From Kiritimatiellia bacterium (lineage in GTDB: Bacteria; Verrucomicrobiota; Kiritimatiellia; SLAD01): a stretch of DNA of 10,757 nt. A program made the translations under genes and the position numbers. This document shows positions 1 to 6,563 of the stretch, in pieces (the first letter of the stretch is position 1; every line of letters starts with the position of its first letter). The notes beneath the pieces are model-generated. The model was not told where the DNA came from, made no database searches, and was given only the letters and a program-made list of their open reading frames with translations. The stretch spans positions 1 to 10,757 of the forward strand of contig SLCI01000070.1 of the NCBI GenBank assembly GCA_007125875.1, written 5' to 3'.

Positions 1-1
1 A

Positions 2-208
2 TCCGCTGGTCGTGGCGGGCATTATGAAATCGTATTAAGCGAAGGCCGCAATCGACACATCCGACGAATGCTCGAAGGCGTCGGCGTTCGCGTAATCCGC
101 TTACGTCGGACGAAGATCGGTTCGCTATCCCTTGGTCGCGTCGCGATAGGTCAATGGCGCTACCTCAAGCCCGCTGAAGTATCGGCATTGGCTCAGCATC
201 AAGCGTGA
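2..208 (+). CDS. RsuA/RluB-family rRNA pseudouridine synthase, C-terminal fragment
   Basis: Only the last 68 residues and the stop lie in the window; the gene begins upstream of base 1. The frame reads ...GHYEIVLSEGRNRHIRRML... followed by VRVIRLRRTKIGSLSLG and GQWRYLKPAEV. The EGRNR-x-[IV]RRM motif, the LxRxxIGxLxLG segment and the GxWRxLxPxE end are the conserved C-terminal signature of the RsuA/RluB/RluE/RluF family, which isomerises specific uridines in ribosomal RNA to pseudouridine. The catalytic Asp region and any N-terminal S4 domain are outside the window, so the exact member (RsuA, RluB or other) and the target base cannot be told. Its stop codon overlaps the 3' end of the convergent gene at 199-612 by 10 bases. 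Confidence 0.88.
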   Translation, partial: SAGRGGHYEIVLSEGRNRHIRRMLEGVGVRVIRLRRTKIGSLSLGRVAIGQWRYLKPAEVSALAQHQA

Positions 209-612
209 CTGTGTGTGACAAAATGATCGTCGATATAGCGACACGCCTGTTCAAGTGAAGGCAGAATCTTGGTGCAGAAACGCACCATCCACGGACTGCA
301 ATCCTGAAAAGTAAAAGGCGAGAACGCGACGACGAACTTTTGCAGGTCATGCGACGCATAAAAGACTTCCATGGACGTTCCGACAGATGACTTGGCATAG
401 TTTACTAAAATGATGTCGGCATCGCGTATGTCCTGCAGATCAAATTCAACAATCTCGTTCGCGCTATCTACTTCACGATCCTTGAAGTTACGTCGCATCG
501 GATCCAGCAGCTTAAAATTATCGGACAACAGTTTTTTCGCTTCTTCACGCCACGCTCTGGCCACGCCCTCGTGTTCATCCATGATCGGTCCGCATAAGTA
601 GATTTTTTTCAT
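199..612 (-). CDS. Nucleoside 2-deoxyribosyltransferase-like protein
   Basis: A 137-residue protein of the nucleoside 2-deoxyribosyltransferase / DUF4406-like superfamily. It shows the N-terminal YLCGP motif (residues 5-9, usually YLAGP), an LDPMRR stretch (36-41), the acidic DIRDADIILVNY segment (61-72), and the GTSMEVFYA motif (78-86), in which Glu82 sits where the family's catalytic glutamate lies. Members cleave or transfer the N-glycosidic bond of (deoxy)nucleosides or their 5'-phosphates. The substrate here cannot be read from sequence, and some relatives are not proven enzymes. The start at 612 is chosen because a strong GGAGAGG lies four bases upstream, and because the first residues from there, MKKIYLCGP, match family N-termini. 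A longer reading to 723 adds 37 unrelated residues and would overlap the neighbouring TPR gene. It lies 82 bases downstream of the TPR gene on the same strand and probably has its own promoter or reads through. Confidence 0.8.
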   Translation of the reverse strand: MKKIYLCGPIMDEHEGVARAWREEAKKLLSDNFKLLDPMRRNFKDREVDSANEIVEFDLQDIRDADIILVNYAKSSVGTSMEVFYASHDLQKFVVAFSPFTFQDCSPWMVRFCTKILPSLEQACRYIDDHFVTHSHA

Positions 613-616
613 CGAT

Positions 617-623
617 CCTCTCC
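617..623 (-). promoter_or_regulatory. Ribosome binding site fixing the start at 612
   Basis: On the minus strand GGAGAGG lies four bases before the ATG at 612. No comparable site precedes the possible upstream start at 723, so this site decides the start of the deoxyribosyltransferase-like gene. Confidence 0.75.
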
Positions 624-645
624 AAAGGTTATCTAGTGTGCGTGG

Positions 646-656
646 GGCATAATGCC
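646..656. repeat. Short perfect dyad upstream of the deoxyribosyltransferase-like gene
   Basis: GGCATAATGCC is an 11-base palindrome around a single central base, flanked by GGGG (644-647) and CCCC (661-664), which could form a longer weak stem. It sits in the 82-base gap between the TPR gene and the gene at 199-612. It could be an operator or a weak RNA hairpin. There is no T tract beside it, so it does not look like a standard terminator. Function is unknown. Confidence 0.3.
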
Positions 657-694
657 TGAACCCCGTGCTCATATCCAACCTATTTACTGGCAGC

Positions 695-1636
695 CTAAAG
701 TATTTCAGGTGGAGGACGGACACGCTGCTGACGCGACCAGGACTCCAACATCACTTGAAGTTCAGTGAATCGGATATCGTCACGGAGCGCGTCGAGCTGG
801 GGATCGCCCCATGAGGAAAGCGTGGAGGCTGGATTGTGCTGAGCTGCTTGGCTCAGATGATCGATGGCAATGTCGATCTCGCTTTTGAGGCTGTATAGAC
901 AAGCCAGGTTGAAATGAATGCTGAAAAGCAAATGTGGATTACGAACCCGGTCCATTCGAATATCAGAGAGCGTCTCCAACGCCTCATCTAGTCGACCAAT
1001 GGTCATTTGCACAGCAGCGAGGTTGGACGCCAATGCCGCATCTTCGGGCTCAATAGCCAGCGAGCGAGTCATCATTTCTTCCGCCTCATAAAACTGCCGC
1101 ATACGGAAATATAAGCTGCCTAAGCGGTGTATGATTGCCAATTGCAGCCGTTCAGTTTGAATCGAGGGTAATGCTTCTCTAAGCAATTCAGCCGCCTCAG
1201 CCAGTTGACGATTACGACTCATTTCATCGGACTGCTCGATCAGGCGATTCACACGGGCACGCTCAATTAATCGCGAAACGTCATCCGCATCAATCGTTAG
1301 GTCGCCCTCTAGTTTTGCAATGTGACGTTCCGGAAAAACGACGCGCTCCGATCCATCGTATGGTGACGATGCCGGTTCCATTTCCAGCAATCTTGCCAAC
1401 GCTTGTTCCGCCCGCGAGGGCAGTGCAGGAGCTTCTGATGGTACAGTTATCTCCTGGTGTTTTTCCTCTGGCTTGGATTGGACCACATCTTCGGAAGCCT
1501 CAAGCTCGGCAATGGATCGACCGAGCCAAGGCGCGGCCTGAATGGCCATGCTGTGGGAGAGGAAAAGGACACTGGCTAGCTGCCCGAATGTGATTCGACG
1601 GCGCGCAAGCTGCAATAAATAATGTTTGGTGCCCAT
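695..1636 (-). CDS. Secreted TPR-repeat protein
   Basis: A 313-residue protein, probably exported. The N-terminus has basic residues (ARRR, 11-14), a hydrophobic stretch to about residue 33, and a plausible signal peptidase I site after Ala34 (AIQA/AP). Residues 40-120 are acidic and low in complexity, likely a linker. From about 130 to 270 come three to four tetratricopeptide repeats: RLGSLYFRMRQFYEAEEMM, then NLAAVQMTIGRLDEALETL, then NLACLYSLKSEIDIAIDHL. The tail (DPQLDALRDDIRFTELQVM) matches a common cap in which the last repeat is followed by 'D-x-LxxLRxDxRFxxL'. TPR proteins usually scaffold protein complexes; no enzyme domain is visible and no partner can be named. The gene is divergent from proS, with 84 bases between the two starts. 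Only a weak AAGGG precedes the ATG, so the exact start is less sure than the frame. Confidence 0.8.
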   Translation of the reverse strand: MGTKHYLLQLARRRITFGQLASVLFLSHSMAIQAAPWLGRSIAELEASEDVVQSKPEEKHQEITVPSEAPALPSRAEQALARLLEMEPASSPYDGSERVVFPERHIAKLEGDLTIDADDVSRLIERARVNRLIEQSDEMSRNRQLAEAAELLREALPSIQTERLQLAIIHRLGSLYFRMRQFYEAEEMMTRSLAIEPEDAALASNLAAVQMTIGRLDEALETLSDIRMDRVRNPHLLFSIHFNLACLYSLKSEIDIAIDHLSQAAQHNPASTLSSWGDPQLDALRDDIRFTELQVMLESWSRQQRVRPPPEIL

Positions 1637-1654
1637 AAACCCTTAGCCTATGAT
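1626..1654 (+). promoter_or_regulatory. Candidate sigma-70-type promoter for proS
   Basis: TTGGTG (1626-1631) and TATGAT (1649-1654) are separated by 17 bases and match the -35/-10 consensus at 3 of 6 and 5 of 6 positions. Transcription would start near 1661, giving a leader of about 60 bases that contains the inverted repeat at 1674-1693. The -35 lies inside the divergent TPR gene. This is a by-eye prediction only. Confidence 0.4.
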
Positions 1655-1673
1655 GATTCAGGCCACCATTCAA

Positions 1674-1693
1674 GGGGCGTATCGAATCGCCCC
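1674..1693. repeat. Inverted repeat in the proS leader
   Basis: GGGGCG (1674-1679) and CGCCCC (1688-1693) form a 6-base-pair GC-only stem with an 8-base loop, 27 bases before the proS ATG. In the predicted leader RNA it would be a stable hairpin just upstream of the Shine-Dalgarno site. As DNA it could be an operator shared by the divergent TPR and proS genes. No T tract follows, and the leader is far too short for a T-box. Role unknown. Confidence 0.4.
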
Positions 1694-1707
1694 GAAGCCA
1701 ACGTTTT

Positions 1708-1713
1708 AAGGAG
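1708..1713 (+). promoter_or_regulatory. Ribosome binding site of proS
   Basis: AAGGAG lies seven bases before the ATG at 1721. It chooses that start over an in-frame ATG at 1622, which would add 33 residues unlike any ProRS N-terminus and would overlap the divergent TPR gene. Confidence 0.8.
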
Positions 1714-1720
1714 AGTAAGT

Positions 1721-3436
1721 ATGATTCGCTGGAGCCAACAATGTATTCCCACCCTGAAAGAGTCGCCGCAAGACGCGGAGATTCCTAGTCATCAATTAAT
1801 GTTGCGTGCAGGTCTGATCCGGAAGCTCGCAGGTGGGCTCTACACCTTCCTGCCAATGGGATTACGAGCCCTCCGCAACGTTGAGCGTGTCGTACGCGAG
1901 GAGATGGATCGCGCTGGGGCGTTGGAAATTCTCATGCCGGCCCTGCATCCGCGCGATATATGGGATCGCACGGGGCGTTACGATGTGCTGAGCGATGTCA
2001 TGTTCAAGATCAAGGATCGGCAACAACGCGAGTTGGTGCTGGGACCCACGCACGAAGAGATTGTCACCGATCTCGTGGCTCGCGAAATCAGTTCATATCG
2101 TCAGCTGCCCAAGAATTTTTATCAAATTCAGACTAAATTCCGTGACGAAATCCGTCCTCGCTTTGGCTTAATGCGAGCGAAGGAGTTTATCATGAAGGAT
2201 GCGTACAGCTTCGATGTGAGCAGTGAAGTGGCGGATGTTAGTTATCAGGCGATGTATGACGCCTATGTCCGGATCTTTTCCCGTTGCGGGTTGCGCACAA
2301 AAATTGTTGAGGCGGATACGGGGGCCATGGGCGGGCAATCATCGCATGAGTTCATGGTGTTGGCTGACTCCGGCGAGGACGGCATCGTGGAGTGCGAATC
2401 GTGCTCCTATGCGGCCAATCTTGAGCGGGCGGAGACCGGGGATATGCCGCCGCTGGTATTCGATGACGCCGATAAGACGCTGGAAGTGGTTGATACACCG
2501 AACGCCCGCACCATCGCGGAGGTGGCAGCCTTCTTTGATACGACACCGGCTCAAATGGTAAAAACACTGGTCTATATTGCCGATGATCAACCTGTCGTCG
2601 TTCTGTTACCGGGTGATCGCGATGTGAATGAAATCAAGTTGGCTCGCGTGTTGGGGGCGAGCGAATTAAACATGGCGGATGATGCCCAAGTGGGAAAAAT
2701 AACGGGCGCTCCGACGGGATTTGCAGGACCTGTGGGCCTGAAAAACGTTCGCTTGATAGCGGATCGAAAATTGGCGGGCTGTTGTGGCGCGATTACCGGA
2801 GCCAATGAGGTCGATAAGCATTTGATCCATTTTGATTTGGCGCGCGATGTCGGAGACGTTGAATTGGCAGACCTGAGTTTTGCCCGAGAAGGCGATCCCT
2901 GTCCGCGATGCGGTGAAACATTGCATGAGAAGCGCGGCATCGAAGTCGGACACGTTTTCAAGCTGGGCACGAAATATAGCGAGAAGCTGGGCGCGCTGTA
3001 TCTTGATGAGTCAGGAAAACAGCATCCGGCGGTGATGGGCTGTTACGGGATCGGAGTCACACGCACGCTACAAGCGATCATCGAGCAGCGACATGATGAG
3101 CACGGCATCATTTGGCCCGCCAGCGTTGCGCCGTATCCGGTTGAGATTTTAGTGATCAGCGCCAAGCATGAGCCGAGCGTGGCGCTAGCGGAGAAGCTGG
3201 CGATTGAGCTTGAAGCAATAGGGATTCAAGTCTTGATCGATGACCGCGATGAGCGGCCTGGTTTCAAATTCAAGGATGCAGATTTGCTCGGCCTGCCGGT
3301 ACGTATCAGTGTGGGTGAAAAATCGTTGGCGCGCGGTGTCGTCGAAGTGAAGTCGAGAGCGACGGGTGAAATGACGGAGCATGCTCCCGAGGCCGTACTC
3401 GAGGTGGTTCAGGCCTTGGTGGAGGAAGCTGTATGA
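1721..3436 (+). CDS. proS: Prolyl-tRNA synthetase, bacterial type with editing domain
   Basis: Charges tRNA-Pro with proline in the cytoplasm. The product is 571 residues, nearly the length of the E. coli enzyme. Class II motifs are all present: motif 1 around GGLYTFLPMGLRAL (38-51), the GPTHEEIVTDLV loop (108-119), motif 2 with FRDEIRPRFGLMRAKEF (140-156) and MKDAYSFD (158-165), and motif 3 GCYGIGVTRTL (440-450) followed by GIIWPASVAPY. Between motifs 2 and 3, about residues 225-395, lies the INS editing domain that hydrolyses Ala-tRNA-Pro. It includes the MVKTLVYIA segment (Lys281) and ITGANEVDKH (His367), probably matching the editing Lys and His known from E. coli. Residues from about 470 form the anticodon-binding domain. 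There is no sign of damage. The stop overlaps the next gene's start by ATGA, so the lipid kinase is probably translationally coupled. Confidence 0.97.
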   Translation: MIRWSQQCIPTLKESPQDAEIPSHQLMLRAGLIRKLAGGLYTFLPMGLRALRNVERVVREEMDRAGALEILMPALHPRDIWDRTGRYDVLSDVMFKIKDRQQRELVLGPTHEEIVTDLVAREISSYRQLPKNFYQIQTKFRDEIRPRFGLMRAKEFIMKDAYSFDVSSEVADVSYQAMYDAYVRIFSRCGLRTKIVEADTGAMGGQSSHEFMVLADSGEDGIVECESCSYAANLERAETGDMPPLVFDDADKTLEVVDTPNARTIAEVAAFFDTTPAQMVKTLVYIADDQPVVVLLPGDRDVNEIKLARVLGASELNMADDAQVGKITGAPTGFAGPVGLKNVRLIADRKLAGCCGAITGANEVDKHLIHFDLARDVGDVELADLSFAREGDPCPRCGETLHEKRGIEVGHVFKLGTKYSEKLGALYLDESGKQHPAVMGCYGIGVTRTLQAIIEQRHDEHGIIWPASVAPYPVEILVISAKHEPSVALAEKLAIELEAIGIQVLIDDRDERPGFKFKDADLLGLPVRISVGEKSLARGVVEVKSRATGEMTEHAPEAVLEVVQALVEEAV

Positions 3437-4359
3437 GCCATGCCGGGCTGCCGAACGGTGTGCTGGTGCTCATCAACCCCAAAGCGGGCGTATCCGCACC
3501 GCTTGATGTGGTTATGCGTTCTATCAATGAGCATTGGGATCATCCTGATTCGCCCGTGTCATTTCAGTTCAGCAAAAATATAGCCGATGGTCAGCGAAAA
3601 GTTCAGCAGGCACTGTCAAACGAGGTAAAGACGGTGATTGTGGTTGGTGGGGATGGCATGATCAATTCGATCGGTGCCGAATTGATTCATACTGATGTGG
3701 CGTTGGGCGTGATTCCGACTGGTAGCGGTAATGGGTTTGCCCGCCATTTTGGGATTCCACTCAAAGCCGAGTCGGCTGCGGCTGCATTGGCGAAAGCGGA
3801 TCGGGTGCGCATTGATGTCGGACGCGCAAATCAGCGGCCATTTTTCGTGACCTGTAGCATGGCTTGGGATGCGGCGATCGTCCGTACCTTTGATAAATCG
3901 CCTGTACGCGGAGTCATACCCTACGTATTCGCGGCAATGTTTGAGTGGTTCGAGTATAAGCCGCAGCCCTTCGAGGCGGTGATTGATGATCGCGATACCT
4001 TGCGCTTTAAAGATCCGTTGCTATTTACATTGGCCAACTTGACTCAGTACGGTGGCAATGCGCGGATTGCGCCGAATGCGTGTCCGAATGATGGCTTGCT
4101 CGAGTTGGTTGTGGTGGAACGAAAAGATGCTCCCGCTGTGCTGGCTAATCTGCCACGTCTGTTTAACGGTACAATGGATCGGGTAGGGCAGGTTCAGACG
4201 CGCAAGTTTAGTTCCCTGCGCGTGAGTCGCCCGAATCCGGCTCCGATTCAACTGGACGGCGAACTGGTCGATGCAGATACCGAGGTGGTGATTGATTTGC
4301 TGCCTGAAGCGCTGACCGTCCTTGTGCCCAAAAAAGTAGCGTTGAACGCAGCTAATTAG
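3433..4359 (+). CDS. Diacylglycerol/sphingosine kinase-family lipid kinase
   Basis: A 308-residue protein with the DAGK catalytic fold (YegS/DgkB/LCB5-like), which transfers a phosphate from ATP to a lipid hydroxyl at the membrane face. Visible motifs are LVLINPKAG (12-19), VVGGDGM (70-76), the nucleotide loop IPTGSGNGFARHFGIP (94-109), NLTQYGGNARIAPNACPNDG (202-221) and QLDGE (273-277). The SGNGFAR version resembles the sphingosine-kinase-like branch. The usual GGDGT-x-N-E is here GGDGMINS, so both the Thr and the Glu are replaced; human sphingosine kinases also have a hydrophobic residue in place of the Thr, so loss of activity is not implied. GGAGG at 3421-3425 is a good ribosome site inside the end of proS. 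The lipid substrate is not predictable. The gene ends 11 bases from the convergent GYF gene. Confidence 0.88.
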   Translation: MSHAGLPNGVLVLINPKAGVSAPLDVVMRSINEHWDHPDSPVSFQFSKNIADGQRKVQQALSNEVKTVIVVGGDGMINSIGAELIHTDVALGVIPTGSGNGFARHFGIPLKAESAAAALAKADRVRIDVGRANQRPFFVTCSMAWDAAIVRTFDKSPVRGVIPYVFAAMFEWFEYKPQPFEAVIDDRDTLRFKDPLLFTLANLTQYGGNARIAPNACPNDGLLELVVVERKDAPAVLANLPRLFNGTMDRVGQVQTRKFSSLRVSRPNPAPIQLDGELVDADTEVVIDLLPEALTVLVPKKVALNAAN

Positions 4360-4370
4360 GCTGCTGAGAG

Positions 4371-5954
4371 CTAGCCTTGATTGTAATCGGCGTGTTTGAG
4401 TCGCACATATCGGTCATTTAGGTCCCGATACGATCGTAGCAACTCCATATGGCGCTCTTCCATGTCCGCCAACTGTCGCAAAGCTTCTTGCGCGCGATTC
4501 TTTTCAACTTCCAACTCGTTCTGTATTTCGGTCAGCCGCTGGCCAGACACATCGGTTTTCTTCGTGCTTTGCGACCGTAACAGCTCAAGCTCTGCATTCT
4601 TCGCCTGAATTTGTTCGAGCAAGCTGTCATGATTCTCTTTTAGTTGTTCGTAGGCATCTTGTAATGAGGCAATCTTTTGTGCGCCATCAGCGGGAGACAA
4701 ATCTGTCTTTGCTTCCTCCAGCCGCTTCTCAAGTTTTTGCACTTTTTGATGGGCTCGGTTGCGTTCCTTTAGTGCCTGTGCCAGTTGGTCGCGCAATTCC
4801 TGATTCGCTTGCTTGTGCGCTCGGTCGGATTCCTGATGATCCGCGCGTTCTCGGTGATACATTTGTTCCCAACGCTCATGATGCTTGATCTCTGTATCAC
4901 CATCGATCAGCGGCTTGCTTGCTTGAGGCTGTGCATCTTTGCGCTCTTTTAGCTGCGCATTAAGTGATTCGACTTCGTCTGCCAAGGCTTGAGCGCGTTC
5001 ACTCTCGCGTTGGCGAGCGGTCTCGAGCTCCTCCACTTGTCGTTTCAGCAACTGTTCTTGTGAGTCCAATCGTCTTGAACGATCTTCGGTTTCAGATTGG
5101 CTGTTAGCGAGTTCAGCCAGTTGCTGCTTCAATGTCTGGACTTCGGTCGTCAGTTGATCTGCTCGCTTGATCGCTTCGTCCCGTTGATGCTCGACCTCTG
5201 TGACTTGAGCAACTTGTTGACTTGGCACCATACGGGCTTGCACTTCAGCGAGTGCTTCCACGGATTCCTTATGCTGCTTAACCAAACCTTCATGCTGGGA
5301 CTCGAGGCGCTGATATTCCGATCTTTGGATATCCAACTCATTCTTTAGCTGACGAAAGAGTGGTGACGCCTCAACATAGACTAATAGGTTGGCTTCGTCG
5401 TCGGCTGGATGCGTCTGTGCAACTCGAAGCTGATCACGTAAGTCATCCAATTGCTCATGCAGTTCGTGCTCCGCAGCTAATCGCGCTTTGACCTCGGCTT
5501 CATAGCGTTGCTTCCAGTCCTCGTTGAGCTCGCCACTCGCAGGCTCTTCCTCTCGCGTGATAGGATCCTCGACTGCAGCGGGTGACGCTAGATTCGCGGT
5601 TAGAGTATTTTCCTGAGCCGCCACTGAGCCCTCATCATCCAGCCACTTCGAAGCCGGCTGTTCCATGCCCGATGGCACATGCAAAACGGGGCAGGTGGGA
5701 TCCAGTTCTGATTCTTGAACCAGATCTTTTAGCCCGCGCAGGTGAATAGGGCCAAATTGACTGCTACCACCAAGAATAATCAAATAGTGCAGCTCCAGCT
5801 CAGCCAGTGAGGTGGCGGATTGCCAGCTATCTCCATCCACTGACACCATGTCGCCGGGCTCAATTCGACCTTCAGCGGCCCAAGTCTTGAGATCCGCTAA
5901 TGGTGCCGGCCCGAATATTTCACCGGAACTCTTTTTAAGAAACCAATCGCTCAT
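4371..5954 (-). CDS. Tandem GYF_2-like domain, long coiled-coil protein
   Basis: A 527-residue protein without signal peptide or membrane segment, so probably cytoplasmic. Residues 3-56 (WFLKKSSGEIFGP..., ending ...GDSWQSATSLAEL) fit the bacterial GYF_2 / DUF4339 domain: W-x-L/Y near the start, a FGP turn and a late W. Residues 57-106 (YLIILGGSSQFGPIHLRGL to SKWL) look like a second, more diverged copy. After an acidic linker (107-145), residues 145-520 are almost continuous heptad-rich coiled coil, with short breaks near 183-195 and 343-355 (PQASKP). GYF-type domains usually bind proline-rich peptides. The rod may act as a spacer or cytoskeleton-like scaffold, which is inference. It is the last gene of a three-gene minus-strand set, 20 bases after the LysM lipoprotein. 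No clear Shine-Dalgarno precedes its ATG, and an 8-base A run (5967-5974) fills the gap. Confidence 0.78.
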   Translation of the reverse strand: MSDWFLKKSSGEIFGPAPLADLKTWAAEGRIEPGDMVSVDGDSWQSATSLAELELHYLIILGGSSQFGPIHLRGLKDLVQESELDPTCPVLHVPSGMEQPASKWLDDEGSVAAQENTLTANLASPAAVEDPITREEEPASGELNEDWKQRYEAEVKARLAAEHELHEQLDDLRDQLRVAQTHPADDEANLLVYVEASPLFRQLKNELDIQRSEYQRLESQHEGLVKQHKESVEALAEVQARMVPSQQVAQVTEVEHQRDEAIKRADQLTTEVQTLKQQLAELANSQSETEDRSRRLDSQEQLLKRQVEELETARQRESERAQALADEVESLNAQLKERKDAQPQASKPLIDGDTEIKHHERWEQMYHRERADHQESDRAHKQANQELRDQLAQALKERNRAHQKVQKLEKRLEEAKTDLSPADGAQKIASLQDAYEQLKENHDSLLEQIQAKNAELELLRSQSTKKTDVSGQRLTEIQNELEVEKNRAQEALRQLADMEERHMELLRSYRDLNDRYVRLKHADYNQG

Positions 5955-5974
5955 GAAAATTGCTCGAAAAAAAA

Positions 5975-6550
5975 TTATTCCGGAATGAAGAGTCGCTGAC
6001 CAACCTGTAAGCGGTCCGGATTTTGAAGATTATTCGCGTCGATGATGGCACGTGTGGTCACGCCATATGCGGATGCGATATGCGACAAGGTTTCGCCCGA
6101 TCCGACCACATGCTCGTAGCCGTAGCCGGAGGCTGCCGGGCGCGAGGCGGCTGGACGTTGACGCGCTTGCTGGTCGCGAAGCAACTGCGCAATGCTCCCG
6201 CTCAGTTGATCAATGATCTCACGGCGATCTGTTTCGCGGGCGCGATCGACTTCTTGTATGCGGCGTTCGAGTGCCGCCAGCCGCTGTTCTGTTGATTCCG
6301 CCTGTGTGCGCCCCAGGCGGGCGGATTCCTGACGTAGGCGATCGATGTCGCTGTAGACCTGAGCCATCTCGAGTTCGACCGTCTCAATACGACCAGAAAG
6401 CCTGCGCATGTCTTCTTGCACCAGCAGCATATCCTCTCGTTCGCGCACCTGTTGCCGAGTGCGTTGATCTTGATACGTCATACAGCCGCTGGACAGTACG
6501 ACCACCAGTCCGCCGGCGAGTAAAAGCGAATAGTTACGAATAAATTTCAC
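5975..6550 (-). CDS. Coiled-coil lipoprotein with C-terminal LysM domain
   Basis: A 191-residue envelope protein. A short basic N-terminus and hydrophobic core end in a lipobox, LSSGC, with Cys23 as the predicted lipidated residue. Residues about 35-130 are rich in charged heptads (RLSGRIETVELEMAQVY, AALERRIQEVDRARETDRR) and form a coiled coil. After a Pro/Ala linker (131-143) comes one LysM domain (146-190), with VVGSGETLSHIASAYGV, NNLQNPDRLQVGQ and the terminal LFIPE. LysM binds N-acetylglucosamine-containing glycans, so the protein probably tethers a membrane to peptidoglycan, spanned by the coiled coil. The start is GTG, preceded by GAGGAG five bases upstream; no other start fits the signal peptide. 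It follows the carbohydrate-binding-like gene by 13 bases and precedes the GYF coiled-coil gene by 20, which suggests one transcript. Confidence 0.87.
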   Translation of the reverse strand: MKFIRNYSLLLAGGLVVVLSSGCMTYQDQRTRQQVREREDMLLVQEDMRRLSGRIETVELEMAQVYSDIDRLRQESARLGRTQAESTEQRLAALERRIQEVDRARETDRREIIDQLSGSIAQLLRDQQARQRPAASRPAASGYGYEHVVGSGETLSHIASAYGVTTRAIIDANNLQNPDRLQVGQRLFIPE

Positions 6551-6555
6551 AGAGA

Positions 6556-6561
6556 CTCCTC
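6556..6561 (-). promoter_or_regulatory. Ribosome binding site for a GTG start
   Basis: GAGGAG on the minus strand, five bases before the GTG at 6550, sits inside the 13-base gap after the upstream gene. It supports the unusual GTG start of the LysM lipoprotein. Confidence 0.75.
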
Positions 6562-6563
6562 GA

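Noticed and set aside
613..723. N-terminal extension of the deoxyribosyltransferase-like gene to 723.
   Set aside because: The added 37 residues look random, overlap the TPR gene, and lack a ribosome site; the ATG at 612 has a strong one.
1622..1720. N-terminal extension of proS to 1622.
   Set aside because: It would overlap the divergent TPR start, adds 33 residues not found in ProRS, and lacks a ribosome site.
1655..1720. T-box leader controlling proS.
   Set aside because: The leader is about 60 bases and lacks the T-box AGGGUGGNACCGCG element and a terminator; only a short hairpin is present.
4348..4364. Bidirectional terminator between the convergent lipid kinase and GYF genes (GCAGC/GCTGC stem).
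   Set aside because: The stem is only five base pairs, the lipid kinase stop codon lies in its loop, and there is no T tract on either strand.
4396..5348. Several open frames on the plus strand opposite the coiled-coil gene.
   Set aside because: They lack ribosome sites and recognisable motifs and mirror the biased codons of the coiled-coil gene on the other strand.
5967..5974. The A8 run (T8 on the coding strand) after the LysM gene as an intrinsic terminator.
   Set aside because: No GC-rich hairpin precedes it on the minus strand, so it probably does not end the transcript before the GYF gene.
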